DNA from: Neurospora tetrasperma FGSC 2508
Lineage: Eukaryota > Ascomycota > Sordariomycetes > Sordariales > Sordariaceae
NCBI RefSeq assembly: GCF_000213175.1
Contig: NW_009799102.1
Coordinates: 1,979,627-2,043,626 of the forward strand
DNA length: 64,000 bases
Direction: 5' to 3'
This document shows positions 1 through 13,500 of the stretch, piece by piece. The notes under the pieces were generated by a model. The model saw nothing but the letters and a program-made list of their open reading frames with translations, was not told the DNA's origin and ran no database searches. The position numbers were made by a program, and so were the translations under genes. Position 1 is the stretch's first letter. Every line of letters begins with the position of its first letter.

Positions 1-1493
1 GACGCAAGATGCAAAACAACGACGGTATAGAGTTATGCTAAGCTAGATATTGACGAAGAAATAATTTTGTCCCATATAATCATTTTTTGCTTACACTTTC
101 TCCTTTTGTCGAGGGAGTGTATATTTAACACAAATCAGTGACTATACAACACAACAACGGTGTATGTGTCCTAATAAGACAGAGACTGCACCTAAACTGC
201 ACGTCTTAAAGCGGAAGATAGGGAATAAGGGCCGGTGGTAAAGTAACCAGCAAGGAGCTAATACATTTCTGTAGTTTTGCTTCCATTCGCGTAGAGAGAA
301 GGAAAAACAACCGGTGTCTTGTACGCGTTCCTCAAAGATCACAGTTACCTCGAGGCAAACGTGCCGCCCCGTTTCCGCGGTCGCGTGCAGGAGCGCGGTT
401 ATTTCAACGAGACGGACGAGACAGCAATACCGTTAAGGAAGATGATCTCGCTTCCGCCGTTTTCGTGGCGAACATGAGAGCCCAAATCCAGACTCAAGAG
501 CTTGTTTACCCGGATAAATGTCCTCCACTACCCAACAGAGCTCAGCTGGGTGAATTTGCAATTTCTTCATTAGGACATAAACATCAAGCGAGCCGCAAGG
601 CAAGGCAACCTCGCAAGTACTAGCGAGGTATGGCCATGCTCCGACGGTAGATGGTAAGAGACCGGTGTGCTGTTTTGTTGGTTTGCCCTGGATGTGGACT
701 TGAACAGCTGTTTCTGCCTGTCGGTGAGCCTCAACCCGGCTTGTAACTGGATCTTGATTCGGAATCTGCGCACATGTTTACCCGCTCATGATTAATTGAA
801 AATGACTCAGATATGTCCATGAACAGGCTACAATCAGTGAAACTGGCCGTGATCATGACGGCCGCAGTCAAACTCTTCCCTGATCCGAGAAAGAGAGCGA
901 TCGGACTCGCATCCATGCTAAGCAAAGTAGATGACTGACACCCGTGACAATTTTCCCTAATAAACTCCTGTGCTCTTACACCGTTCTTGGGCGAGACTCT
1001 TCGCCACAGACGTGGTGAGCAACGTTAGACAGCGGCAACGGATGGAAAGCGGGAAGCGGAAGACGAGGAATGGCTGGAAATTGGGCCTAGCCTTCTTCGT
1101 CTTGTAGTCGTGCAATATGGGCCGTAAGGGCATACATTCCTCGCGCCCAAATTACGCTACATGATGCTCCTAACCTGGGAGATCGACCTCTAGGTACAGG
1201 AGCTGGCTCTTCTGCCTGAAACTGGGTAGAACCTAGACACGATTTGGGTTATCCTTCCATTCCACTTCGTCGTTTGGCTCTCGGACCTTGTAGGTGGCTC
1301 AACTGCATCATGTCATACCTGTCACGCCCACGCTACCACTGTAGACATGGAAGACGGCGACATGTGATCCCTGGACAGCCTGAGGTTTGAGGTTAAACCG
1401 GGCTGTCTGTCCCTGTTTGTCATTGGTGAAGTGACACATTGCTCCGGGATCAAGATCCGGTTCCCGCAATCCCGGGCTCGGAGCCGAAAGAGA

Positions 1494-1514
1494 GGGGGGG
1501 GGGGGGGGGGGGGG
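1494..1514 (+). repeat. Poly-G run of 21
   Basis: An uninterrupted run of 21 G on the plus strand. It could form a G-quadruplex and is a likely replication or sequencing slippage site. On the minus strand it falls in a 179-codon open frame as a proline run; I do not regard that frame as a gene. Confidence 0.95.
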
Positions 1515-2764
1515 ACAATTCCCTTCTGGAAATAAGCCGTCCGTGTAAGACTTGCCGCGTGTCGTCTTCAGCCGCTTGCCAGGTCCAGATTTGTCTTGGT
1601 CCGCCGCGGGTTCACAGATCAGATCAGTATCACAGGTCACAACATTCCCGGCCCGAGGGGAGAGGGGGGCAACACCAACACGAGACGTCACGGTAACTCT
1701 ACAGATTCTGTACCAAGTAGAGTAAGTGGGGTTCAAGAATGGAACATTGGGTTCGGTGTAGCATAGTTCACCAGAAGTTGTGGTTGTTGTTGTGGTGAAC
1801 GCCGGACCTAGGGTCGCTGCAGTCACTGTCGGTGTCGTCTGTCCCAAATCTACAAAGTCTGGTACCGTCGTGACGAAGTGCCTCGAAGAAGCAGTAGAGG
1901 TAAAGTGGAAGGTGGTATTGATCCACTGAAATGATGTGTTTCAAGTCAATATAATATTGGGTGGGAGCGGCGAAGGAAAAAGAACAAAGGGGGAAAAGAC
2001 AGGAGGATGTCGTTCTGTTCGTTCGATGACAAGGAGTCTTCTCCACCCCTTGGACCATCCTGGATCTCAATTGCTCTCTTCTCTGGGGCCCCGGTCTTCG
2101 GTTACGCCAAACCATTTTGGGCTTTGTGCCAAAGCTCACGCTGAGTGACAGGGATCTCGACTCACTAAGCGCAGCCCTACAATTAAGCAACGTCATAAGT
2201 CTGTCTGTATGTAGTGTACAAGAGCCACTGTGCTCCCTTCCTTCGTCCCGTCCACTGTCACTGTCACTGTCACGAACTTGTCAGTCGGTTTCCATGTCTG
2301 TCACCGTACCCGGACCCGGACTTGCTCCAACACGGCGACGACCAATATACCATAATCATAGCCATACTTCCGCTTATACCGTCCGGCCATGACTGAACCT
2401 CTTACTCACTATTGGATTTTGAGACGAATCACTAAAAGTCCGGGCCGGGTGAGGATACATATGACGGAATACATAACTTCCACTTTGCAAGGTTCTGTTC
2501 CGGATTACATACCTACTTGGAGGTACTGGTGACACTCCTGTTAAAAAAGAGCTAGCAAGGAGTGTCAGAGGTGCCGAATGGCTGTCAAACAGGGGTAAAA
2601 CTAACGACTTTGTTGTGTTATGTAATCAAATGTCTGGTCGAACCCGTAACACCAAGGTTGATCGTTACTGCCATTGTATACATATGGCTGATCGATATAT
2701 GTACGGCCACTAGTACATAGTCTTGGTTCAGGCTTGATGCCTTGACTTTGTAAAAAGAAAAAGA

Positions 2765-2777
2765 GGGGGGGGGGGGG
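2765..2777 (+). repeat. Poly-G run of 13
   Basis: An uninterrupted run of 13 G directly after an A-rich stretch. This A-then-G arrangement recurs at 36,648-36,669. Confidence 0.95.
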
Positions 2778-5498
2778 TACGGTGATTCTTCCCGATTGAT
2801 TACGACGTATTGACCGAACCGGACAACTTAAGAGAGCGCAACGTGGCTCTGGCGCATATGCGCGCCTACTGGACTCTAGAGGCACAAGTTGGTCGAGGTC
2901 TGAGTATACATATTGCGGTGTCTCGGGGTGTATGAATGTGAGCTTCCCTGGTTTGTAAGTTGAAACTCTCTTTTCTTGTGCCATTCAGTGTGACGCTCCT
3001 GCAGCTAGCGTGCAGCGAATGAGAAATTGCCCGACATCCACTTCGAGAAGCTCAAGGATACCACCATGACCCTTTGAGCTTTTCAGCTTCGACCTTAAAA
3101 GTTCCAAGGGAGGGTACACTGTACGTCTAGACTGTACGGTACGGTGCCCCCGCCTCTTGAAACTTCGTTGGGATGCCTGCAATTATCATGGAACTGGATG
3201 AAGGCTATGAGGTGTTTCTTACCTTTCCTGTACCAAGACCCCAACGAATGCGTTATTACGGTCGATGCTTGGCTTGTCTCCTTTCGCTCGAGTCTTTTCC
3301 GTCGCCTTGGCTCGCCTAACCCAAGGTTTGTCGGCGATGATTCATGTACGAAGAGTCAAGGGCTCGCGCGCGTTTGCGTGAGGTGTGTATGTGCCTGGCA
3401 GGAAACACAAAAAATAGGCTCCTCCCACCTAGAAAAGAGAAAAGAAAAGAAATGAAAAAAAAAGAAAGAAAGAAAGAAAATTAACCGTTGACGGATCGAC
3501 GGAGCCATCGTTCGACAATTACTACACCAACAATGCAACCCAGGGAACCTGCCAGCATTGACGTTTATTCGAGAACTTGGTATCCCTCACTCGAGAGACC
3601 TGGTTTAGGAAATGCTTGCGACCTTCGAGATGTGCAACAAGTCCAGTCGGAGAATTAAAAAAAAGTTAGCGTTGAGCATGGAGTTTGACATGTATGGGGA
3701 AACGCGACATCCTAGAGGATATATATAACCTGTTGTATAGACATGCTGACAAGTTTTCATCCGTAGGTAGTAGTAGTCCTGTTCCTTGCGATTGGGGGCA
3801 TCACTGTGTGAACCTTTTAGTTCCCAGTTAGCTGTGTTCCCCCCCGTCCCGTTCCCTACCAAGCTCGCCAACTGGTACCGCTGCCGTGACGGATTAGGGA
3901 AGTCCCGGGAAATCCATTACCGGCAATCTATCAGTGCCGGGGACGCTATCCCATCTGCACGTGCGAAATAAAGGGCCTAGAGGCCATAAGCAACGTGTAG
4001 TCGGTTTCATAACTTCGGAGCTATGTCCCTATCCTTCCCCGATGCTTCCTCTATTCGGCCTCGTGACTCCATCTCAACGGGAATTGCAGGACCGTCCAGT
4101 GTGGAGAAACCTAACATGGCTGTGGTGTGGTGTACCTTGGTTGCAGCGGACCCCCCCTGTTTAGTGAGCCTTGGACACCCTTGACGATAGATACCCTGGG
4201 CTGGCATTCTGGGCAGCCGCCAGAAAGCAAAAAGAAGATGATCAGATCCTAGTGTAGCTCCAAGCCGAGGGAACCTCAATTGTTGTCTCCAATATGTATC
4301 TCGGTCCAGCGAATTTTCTTCCTCCCAGTTTCAGTCCGTCATCCCGCCTACCAATCCCCCCCTCAATGATGCCACCTTCGAGTTCGCTTGTGTGTGCTTG
4401 CTTCTCTTTCCGTTTCCAAATCGGCCTTCATATCACCAACTTCCAACTTTTCCGTATGCCTCGTACTTCCTGAATCCTAACATCTGGCCTCAATCACACG
4501 AGTGCGGCGATGCTATGATATGACAAGCGAAATCAACATGTCAGCGCACTAGCACCACCATGGTAATGTGCTTATCCCTCAGTCCCTCTCATTTCCGCGC
4601 TTTTGCTCTTTGACTTCATGACTTGCATGCACTTGCAGGCGAAGCTGTTGTGCCGCGATTCCCTATCATGTATCCAACCTTCGCTTGATTGGGCAAGTAA
4701 ACAATCGTGGGTCCTATGCGACTGGGGGGCGAACTGAAAACTTAATCGGTAGGTAATCATCATCATTGTATGTACGTATATTCTTGATGCTCTTGGCCGA
4801 CCATAACCATCTGGCCTCTTTGTTCCACTCCCATTTGCACCCATCTAAGGACGCAAGCACACCAAAGGAGGAGCCGCAAGTTCCAAATCCTCCATGCCCA
4901 GTCCCGTCCATTCATATTCCCTTGTCTTCTCCCCGAGAGCGTCCTGTTTTTAAATATCATTTTCTTTGTGAAAGCGTATGGAGAATGAAGACCTAGAAAA
5001 ATGCCAGATAACATAGTATACATCGGAAGGAAAGGTAGATAGAACACAAATAAACACAAATAAAAAAAGTAATACAAGTTCAGAAGGTGCATCCGAAGAG
5101 ATGGAGAAAAAAAACTACCCAGAGTGGGACGAAAAGGGAAAGCTTCCGACTCAGCTCATCCCCTGCCCTCGAGTTATAAATCGAATTGAACAAAGACCAG
5201 CATTGACGCCCTAACCAAAAATGCTGTGGGAAAACGAGTTTGTCAAACAGAAGCGAAAGTTATGATGCGAGGCCGTTGGAGTCCAGGCCACAGGGGGGCA
5301 TAGCAGCCTTTTCCCAATCGAGGCACGGTTTGATCCCAATCCTAGCTTGTCCATTCCGTGGGGTTCGGATATCGCAAGGGTACACGTTCGCCAAGACGCC
5401 CTGCTCGATGACTGGTCGTTGTTGGGACAGCCCTTCAATTATCACCGCAGCATCTTGGCCCCGGGACTTGGAGGCTGAAACACGGAAGAGATTAAGGT

Positions 5499-7114
5499 TC
5501 AGTCGTTATCTCTGTCTCGCGTGGCCGACGATCCACCGACTACACCACCGCGCACTTTCTCCTCGGAGGATCGGCCTCCTCCTGAGAACTGCCCTGGCCG
5601 AGGTGATTGTGGATGATCCGACAACAGTGACGAAACCGAGTGCGCGCTACGTGTTACTGTCGGAGCTGTCTGTTGGCCCTGCGAGGACTGCGTATGCCCC
5701 TGTCCGTGTTGGTGTTGATGGTGTTGTAAATGCTGTTGGTGCTGGTGCTGAGTAGCTATAGACTCGCTGCTGTTTGTGGGTGCATCCTGTGGCGATGGCG
5801 CATAACCGTCTCCACGCCCTCGAACAGCCCCGCGGTATGACCCTATGTCACTCCGCTGGCGAGCATGACCTGTCTTGCGCCCGGCTGGCGGGTTCGACAA
5901 CGGAGCACCACTATGTGAGAAAGTCGGGGACCGATACCGCTGTGAGCTGCTCGGTGGCGGTACTGCCGTCTGCGGGCCCGTAGCTTTCCTCTTCCTCGGC
6001 GACTCGCCTACTGTATGGGCGCACCGGTTAGTCTGCCAGTGTTTCGAGAGCGAGACTTGGGCTGGGACAAACCTGAAGGTGTTGCAGGCTGGTCAGCCCC
6101 GCCCCGCCCTCCTGCCTGACTCGTCGGTGGTGTCCAATGATGAAAGAGTATCGAGGGTGATTGCTGAGGCTCTTGCTGCTGCTGGGATTGGACAACCGCC
6201 GGATGAGCGGCTGCTGAACTTCCATGACCCCCAGAAATGCTGGTGTTGAGGTTGGGAAGATTGGCCATTCCTCCATGGAGGCGGCCTGCCATAGGCCCAG
6301 GAACACTTTGCCCTCTCGGACGAGTCTGTGGTGAGCCAGGATAGCCAGATATGTACCCGCCTCCATGTCCCTGGGCAGAGCCTGGGGTGGAGGGAACCCC
6401 TCCCGAGCCCGGATAGTGCGCGTAGCTGTGGGGTTGAGATTCTCGCCTCTGATGTTGGGGTGAGATAGGCCCCGGCGGTAATAAAGCCTGTGGATGGGGC
6501 GGGTGAGACTGCGAGTAGATATACTGCTGTGCCCAGTCCAGGGCAGCCTGCGAAAGGGCTCCCCCGCTCATCCCCGCGAAGACCACTGGTACCATGGCCG
6601 GCGGAACTCCCCCTTGAAGTGACTCTCTCAACATGTTGAATTCGGTTTTACGCTGTTCCAGGCGGAAGCTTTCCTGCCGTGTTCTCTCCTCTTCCTGCTT
6701 CCGCTTCTCTTCCTCAGCCTTGGCCATGAGCCATACTCGCATCGACTCCTCGTTCCCATGTTGCCATGACGGCGGTGCTGGAATCTGTCCCAAGGACTGA
6801 CTTTGCGATGGTGTAGGTGGCGGGTGAGCGTGTCCTAACAAGCTGGGGACGGGTGGCGGAGGTTGTTGAACGAGTCCCGGACCAGAAGGCGGCGGAACGG
6901 GGTTCAAGGCCGCCGGCAGGGGCAAGCCACGGTGAGGCGCAGACATGGATTGACTGGATCGGTTGCCGCTATGTGTGATGGCTGGAAAGGTCGTGTGACC
7001 AAAGTCTTGGTATATCAAGGGGGGGGAAGGCCGTGATGTGCTCGGTGGGGTTGGTAGGTCATGGACCGACCTGTAGCCGTACTGAGCTGACTTGTTGATG
7101 GTAAGCATCCTCAT
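5499..7114 (-). CDS. Pro/Gln-rich coiled-coil protein, probably nuclear, function unknown
   Basis: Two-exon model: exon 1 7114..6073, intron 6072..6011 (62 nt, GTTTGT...GACTAAC...CAG, a textbook branch site), exon 2 6010..5499; 517 aa. The intron removes a stop at 6008 and joins two open frames in phase. The start chosen is the Met of MRMLTINKSAQYGYRS; an upstream in-frame Met (7216) is possible. Visible parts: a Ser/Pro-rich N-terminus with LPTPPSTSRPSPP; a charged helix with EEEKRKQEEERTRQE, likely coiled coil, near residues 155-185; a more conserved-looking block MLRESLQGGVPPAMVPVVFAG just after it; Gly/Pro/Gln-rich sequence; then the basic motif SPRKRK just past the splice, a candidate nuclear localisation signal; and a His/Gln-rich tail. 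I recognise the architecture from filamentous fungi but cannot assign a function; a transcription- or chromatin-associated role is only a guess. Confidence 0.75.
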
Positions 7115-10100
7115 ATAAGCTGAAGGAGGGTGAGGGTAAGGACAGTGGATGGAAAAGGTAAACGCGGTGGGGGAGGAAAGAGGTTGATATTGCGTGGAGT
7201 GGAGGCTCCAGTGCACCCAGATCCGAGCTGGTAAAGGGGCAGGCTAGTTCATACAAACAGGAAGATGACGAGATGAGAAAGCAGGATGAGAACAGGGGAG
7301 GGATGGAAAGAAGTGGAAATAACCTTTTGGAGTGGAATGGGAAGCTGGATGGGGCGGCCAGCCCAGTATTCTAATAGTACTAGTGTACGTAGCTAATGAC
7401 GAAGGGCTCTTTCGGCGAGGGGTGTGTGTGTGATGATGAGACGTTGAAGTAACAGCCAACCCTCATCTGGCCATTGGATCGCGCCCCCAAAAAATATAGT
7501 CGTGCTCGGAGGGAAGAAAATGGGTAGCTAGGATCGACTGCAAGCTGTGCAGGTGAAAGACAAAGTATAGACAGCATTCAAGCCGGCAGAGAAGCTAGTC
7601 GGACTCGTAATAGTGACCAGAAAGTGGCGGGGGTCCCCTAGTTCCTGTCTCTTCACTGCCCCGTCTGCAGACTGGATCCGATTTTCTTTTGCTCAGTCTC
7701 TAACCCTCGGTGGATAACAGTGCCTGTTCGTTCCAACTCTCGAAGCTATGGACAGACAGGGGCGCCTGTAAATGGGAGCAGATGCCGGATGAGATGTGCA
7801 CTCGGGTGTTTGGAATTCTCGAGTTCCCTTGAGTTGAGATGAGCCGAGGGTCTGGAAGGAACTTGGGGCGACAAATTACGGTTTGGGAAAGTAGCCGCGC
7901 ACAAAACAAGAATGTGGAGAACACGGCGAGCCCTGTGTTATTTCTTTTCGAGGCAGCGTGTGTCAGAAAAGATTGCCGCAAGGGTGTAATCGTGGAGATG
8001 GAGCCAGTGCCTAGCTGGTGAAAGACGGATGTAGCCCGGCCACGCGGGAATTGGCAAGGGAACAACGAACGATAAGAAGGTAAAGAGGTATCTAACGAAA
8101 GGCTAGTGCAGCGAGTGGATATCAGACAAAAAAGACGAGAAAAAGAAGAACAGGGTGAAGAAATCATCTCCTTGAACGGAGGGGACCGTGGGCCATCCAG
8201 GATACATGTAACCACGCCCTTCCGGTCAGTATACCTAGTAGTATCTGGAAGGTTGAAGCTGGGAGAGCAAACAGGAACAAGTAAGGCGGACAGTGATAAA
8301 GACGAGACCCTTCCTTTTTGATATACTTGACCACTGAGAGCTGGTTGGAATGCCACTTGGCTCATCCACGCCACCAACCTGAAGGTTTGGCGCGTGTGAG
8401 GATGGAGGCAAGGATGAGGCTGTGGTTGTGATGATGGAATTTTTGCGGACTCGTACCTATGTACACTAGACGTGACTCCCTCTGCTGTTTTTGGTTATAC
8501 CGTGTTAGTGAGACGTCCTTTCTCCTCATTACGGGGCTTTGTAGTGGCTTCTGAGCCGTGTGAAAAACTAGAGCTAGTGTAAGGACCGAGAGCTTCCCAA
8601 AACGAAGCTGCCCAAACTTCCGTTGCGTCCCCGAAGAACGTACCCCTACCGACAAGCTGGCCCACGCGACTGGGGGTCCAAGCTTGGTAGATGCAGGGTG
8701 TGGTCCGTAAGGACACAGCAAATGGGATAACTCCAAATACTCCAGGGAAGGGGGGTTCGAAGAGAGTGGTGACTGTATCTTTTACAAGCTGGAGCCAAAA
8801 TGAGCATCCTGGACCGAAAAGATACCGGATACGGTATCCCTCCACCTCGCAACGGGCCAACTTGATGCATTTTCGCGGGCCGTTGAATTAGAAATCGGTA
8901 CCTCTGGATCTGGAGCTTCCTAAAGCAGTGGCTTGTCCGGGTTGTTAACCTATCATGAACCCATGAACCATCCCTTTAGAGCATCATTCATGGTCTTAGT
9001 CTGCTTCATCGGATGCCTTCGATGGTGGAGTTGGGCGCAAGTATGTATATACGATGCCATGTGGCATTCTCGAGCCGCGTATTGCGTTTGACGTTGCCGG
9101 GCAATACCATCAGAACCCTGCTCTTATAGAAACAGGTGGTCCATAGTTGCCAGAAAGGTCCGTATCATGACCGCAGCTGTGAGCTGGTTAACCGCGAAGG
9201 GAGGGAGGACGTTTTAAGAATGCGGGTACCACATGGCTAACGGCTAATAGGAGGCGCTTCGGCCGGAGCTAATATGGAAGTTGAGGGCACTCATGTCGTG
9301 ACTCGGGCGCATACCGGCTTGGGACGTGACGGACGTGGATGGCGTCGTCGATGTCGTTGGTGAAAAGGTTCCTTGCCTGGTGGGAAACAGTCGTCGTAAT
9401 GCTCAACTCGTTAGACGCTAAAAAAAGGGTCGCAGCCGATCTCGTCGCGCCTGCAGCCGCGTGTGGTGTTTGAGACTTGGGGTGAGGAAAGTGCTACGTC
9501 CTTGAATTGTGCAGCGGCCAAACAGCTGCAATGAACAAGGGAACCTACAAATCGGATGCCCGTGCGGGGTTCGTTTTGATATTCGCGCGGCATTGGTTTT
9601 TGTCAGAAGACACAACTGAAGCTTGGTTCGATTCCACTTCAGCGGCTACCTCGCTTCAGTTACTCGCGTAGCTTGGAGATGTTCTCATGATGCGACTCAC
9701 CCCTTCCAAGAGCGCGTCAGGTCACGGGTCCGAAACATCATGTAGGGGATCCTGAGCCAAGACACAAGATATCGACACCTGGGCTAGCTTATCGAAGGTC
9801 TGGACGCTTTAGTCCTCCGGAAGAGCACGCCACGGAGATACACCGGCAATTGCACTATAGCGCGTACAACTTAAGACTTGGACTGTTGGTCAAGTTTGGG
9901 ACGATTGAGGTTCGGGATGTGTATGTACACTTGGTAACGATGCAGTGGTCTGTTTTATGTTGCAATGTTCCTTCTTATGAGAGGAGATCCGTTGACAATT
10001 TGCGGCGCTGAATCGGAGCTAAGAGTGCCAGGGCATGTGCCGACGGACCGCCAGCCGCCAAGAGCACCGAAGACTGAAGAGGAAAGTCATGGCTCGAGCT

Positions 10101-10388
10101 GTGAGCCGGGGAGCCTCACAACAAAGTGCCTCTCGGAAATCATCTCTCCGCAAACACACCACCGCTGTGAGAACCGACATCAAGACTGAACTGAACACAC
10201 AGTCGCTTTAATTTTCCTCTTGCGTCGGTTGAGTCGAAGACCCAGTGCAACTGCGGGAACAAGGCCGAGCGGTCTCGGTCTGCCCCCTCTCCGCCTGCCC
10301 CATCTGAGCGGCTGTCGAAACATGGAACGAACTTGAAGCTCTGGGAAGTCGCAACAGTCGCTTCACAGCGGAATGAGATTGGAAGATG

Positions 10389-10428
10389 TCACTGCCACTG
10401 CCACTGCCACTGCCACTGCCACTGCCAC
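10389..10428. repeat. CACTGC hexamer tandem repeat
   Basis: About six to seven direct copies of the hexamer CACTGC, nearly perfect. It is followed 40 bp later by a (TGG)n(TGA)n tract. Confidence 0.9.
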
Positions 10429-10464
10429 CTGACCGACATCGATCGCACATTCCGAGTCGCTGTC

Positions 10465-10505
10465 TGGTGGTGGTGGTGGTGGTGGTGGTGATGATGATGA
10501 TGATG
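10465..10505. repeat. (TGG)n(TGA)n trinucleotide tract
   Basis: A run of TGG triplets that passes directly into TGA triplets. It lies in gene-free DNA. Confidence 0.9.
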
Positions 10506-13500
10506 GAAGGTGTAACCCAGCCGGTCTCACTAGGTACACTCACCTCCAGAGTACACTGCTTCGCTGCGGGCTCACGAGGAAGGAGAGACCTGCCCCGATG
10601 TGCGAGTCGGTCACTTCAGAAAGTTGGGATTGCGGCGACAAGTGGAGCTGGGACTTGAAGAGGGCAGCCGAGGGCTCATGCAGTCTTCGGGCGTGATCCA
10701 ATGGCGGAGGATTCAGTCGTGCTTTCGGTTGTGCTGCCCTAAAAGCAGACAAGCTTCACGGGTCCCGGGCCCATGTCGTCAACTGGAGCACAAGGAAGAC
10801 TCGGACAAGAGATACAGTGGCCGCGGTGAAACAGAGACACAAGCACGACAGCAACCCCAAGGTCGGAGCTTCCACTTCAACAATGAACGTCCACTTGAAG
10901 CTCCCGCAGCAACTCGAGATCCCAAGCCCCAGGCCCCAGGCCAGGCAGGCATCATACTTATCGATGCTTCTTACTGCCCTTTGTGCTTCGTCAAGCTGTG
11001 TTCCCAGCCATCCAGGCTTACCACTGCAGACACTCCGACGTTATCTTCTCCCGACTAACCTTAACCTCATCAATTGTCTCGGGCAACCGAATTTCATCTA
11101 TCTCGCTCTCCCGACCACGTTCGCAACGAGACAGTGTTCATCAAATGGCCAAGCCACACTCTGCCAGTGTCGGGATTTGTCAACTTCCGTCATGCATGGA
11201 ATCATCTTTTCCTTTTCGCCGCCGCAACGAGCCATCTTCCGCCAGCACTGGCATGATACGTGCCGCCATCATCGGATGCCCACGAGCCAGGAGCCACCCC
11301 GAATTATCTGTTCGCACTCGCTTTCCATCTCTAGCCGAAACCCAATGTGCCTCCGCGGACTGGACCGACGGGTAATTGTATCCTGCAAGGAATCCGTCTT
11401 CACTCCCAAGAGCTTGCCTATATTCCCATGTCCTTCGCGCTCTAGACATGGCGGTATTGGCTTTTTCAATTGTATGTTGATGATCCCTCATCCTAATTGG
11501 TGTCGTTTGCCGGCACATACTGACAGGTCGGCACGTAGCATTGGGGCGACTTTCCATAACTTGAGACTTTTGTTGCCATAAGAGAGAGAGGTCTGCGATC
11601 CTAGACGCAAAAAGATGCTCACAGACATTCTTCGTTCGCGGCGAAACACAGACCGACAGACATCCACCGGCGGCATGTCAGCTCAACCACGTTTTCTTCG
11701 CCGGGTCTGTAATGCGTATATGCAATGTAAATGCCATATGGACGGCCACGCGCGCAATACCTGCAAAGAAGAAAAACAGTACAACGCAAGTTCCTGTGCA
11801 GGAATTAACGCTGCATCGGAATGTCTGATTGATCTTATCACCAAAGTCCGGACAGCGACCTTTAATCGTACGCATTGCTCAGGATGAGGCGTATCCAGTC
11901 CTCCTGAGGAACAACGAACAACGTTTTGATTCCTGCTTACGAGTTCACAAAGTCGACCAAGAAACGATCAGCTTACGAGATCGTAAACACAATATCCGTG
12001 CATACAGCAGTACTCAACCAGCCAGGATCGGTGATTTGCCTGCCTTCAGGCCTTTTGGTACGACTGTTGAATACTCTGCCTTTTGGGAAATCCGGAATAC
12101 CAGCACAGCGGGCAACATGAACGATAGAGCCCAAACTCTGGACATAGTAAGATTCGCCCCGTCTTGTTTAATAGACCCGCAAGTCAGCCACAACAAGCAC
12201 GCTTTTGGTCAAGAGCCGTGTTATAGCCAGCTGAGTCGAAGAGAAAGGCCTAGTATCTACCCGCAGATAAATACGCTCAGGTTTCACATGTTCGAACCCG
12301 AGTCAACAATGGGCCGACGCCTACTGGCGGCCATCGTGGGAACTCAATTGTGGACGCCTTCTCGTGCCGATGTGGCGCCTGCATGGCAAGTGAAAGGTCC
12401 TTGTTTGGGTGTTTGAGCCCGATTCTATTTGAGACCAAGACAATCTGAAACTACGCAACTTCCTATCTCGTCCCGCCGTTGCAAAGGAAGCTCATCCCAG
12501 TCAATGCAACTCTGTGCGATTACTCCAACCATGTGGTCCCCATGGTCCTTGGAAGATCGCAAGCATGCCTTCGCAAAGGAGACAGGCAAGACAGCTTTGT
12601 GCGGGGAACCTCTTTCAGGGAGTTCATCGCCTGTGTCCTTTCCGGAAACTTCAAGGAGGTGCGACGATCCTGGTGTCAGTCAGCTTCTTGCTAGCGTATT
12701 GCCTGGTCGGTGACCTCATCTACCTTGGTCTGGCCTCCCGAGGAACCATATTAATTACTCCGACCGGCATCACCGTATGGAAGCAAAGACACGCGAGCCG
12801 TATCAGGTTGGATGTCCACAACGGGTTTCCGGCACTGGGGCATGACAGCACGGGTATCAAAGCAATTTAAGAACCGATTGGACTAGAGCTTTCATTGGGT
12901 GGTGGAAGCACGAGAGTGGCGTAGCTTTGCCATCTTGAGAATGCCTTCGAAAGCCAGCCACCCCTGGGTTCTTATCCTATGATTACGAAGAACCATGCCC
13001 CTCCGGGATACGCCACGAATGGTTACTTTTCATGTCAACCGTTTCATTGGGTCCTTGATAGCTAAGCTTGCGTGTGCAGGCTCATCCACGCGTGAAGATT
13101 GGGTTTACGGCAGCAGCTGCAAGAAATGCATGTTCTATCTTTTAATCATTTCCACCACCCTCTTGCCAGCAAAGAAACATCAAAATGGGAGGCAGGGGCT
13201 GCTAAAAAGGGTAGAATGTGCTCAACGAAGCTTTTCTGGCACTGCAGGACGTATCGACGGTGTCTTATCCAGCAAGCAAGCCCCCACCTCCCCCGGGAGC
13301 GGCAGATATTCCTTCGTATGTACGCCGCTTTTGGCATGTTTCCAACCAAAGGAATGCATTTGCTGCTATGATCAGGCGACGATGTCGATTCCGTGAGGCT
13401 CACGGGGGTTGCCAGACACGTGGTTAAGGCTTTATCACCGCAGCGTCTAGGACACCTGGGTTTCCTTACCTTGGACACGCGTATTCTACTGTGGCTCATG

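Larger units (their letters stand above)
1..5498. other. Gene-free stretch at window start
   Basis: I see no supportable gene here. Open frames are short (under 180 codons), overlap one another on both strands and show no recognisable domain or splice pattern. The stretch holds two long G runs (listed separately) and A-rich tracts near 3,430-3,480. The last few hundred bases probably include the 3' UTR of the minus-strand gene ending at 5,499. Confidence 0.6.

Noticed and set aside
1308-1847. 179-codon minus-strand frame with a Pro run
   Set aside because: The Pro run comes from a G homopolymer and the rest is featureless; no splice context.
7700-8377. 225-codon minus-strand frame
   Set aside because: Low-complexity Ser/Leu composition in the pyrimidine-rich leader side of the gene starting at 7114; no family resemblance.
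10817-11581. 254-codon plus-strand frame
   Set aside because: Opens with GTG rather than ATG, overlapped by other frames, no recognisable domain.
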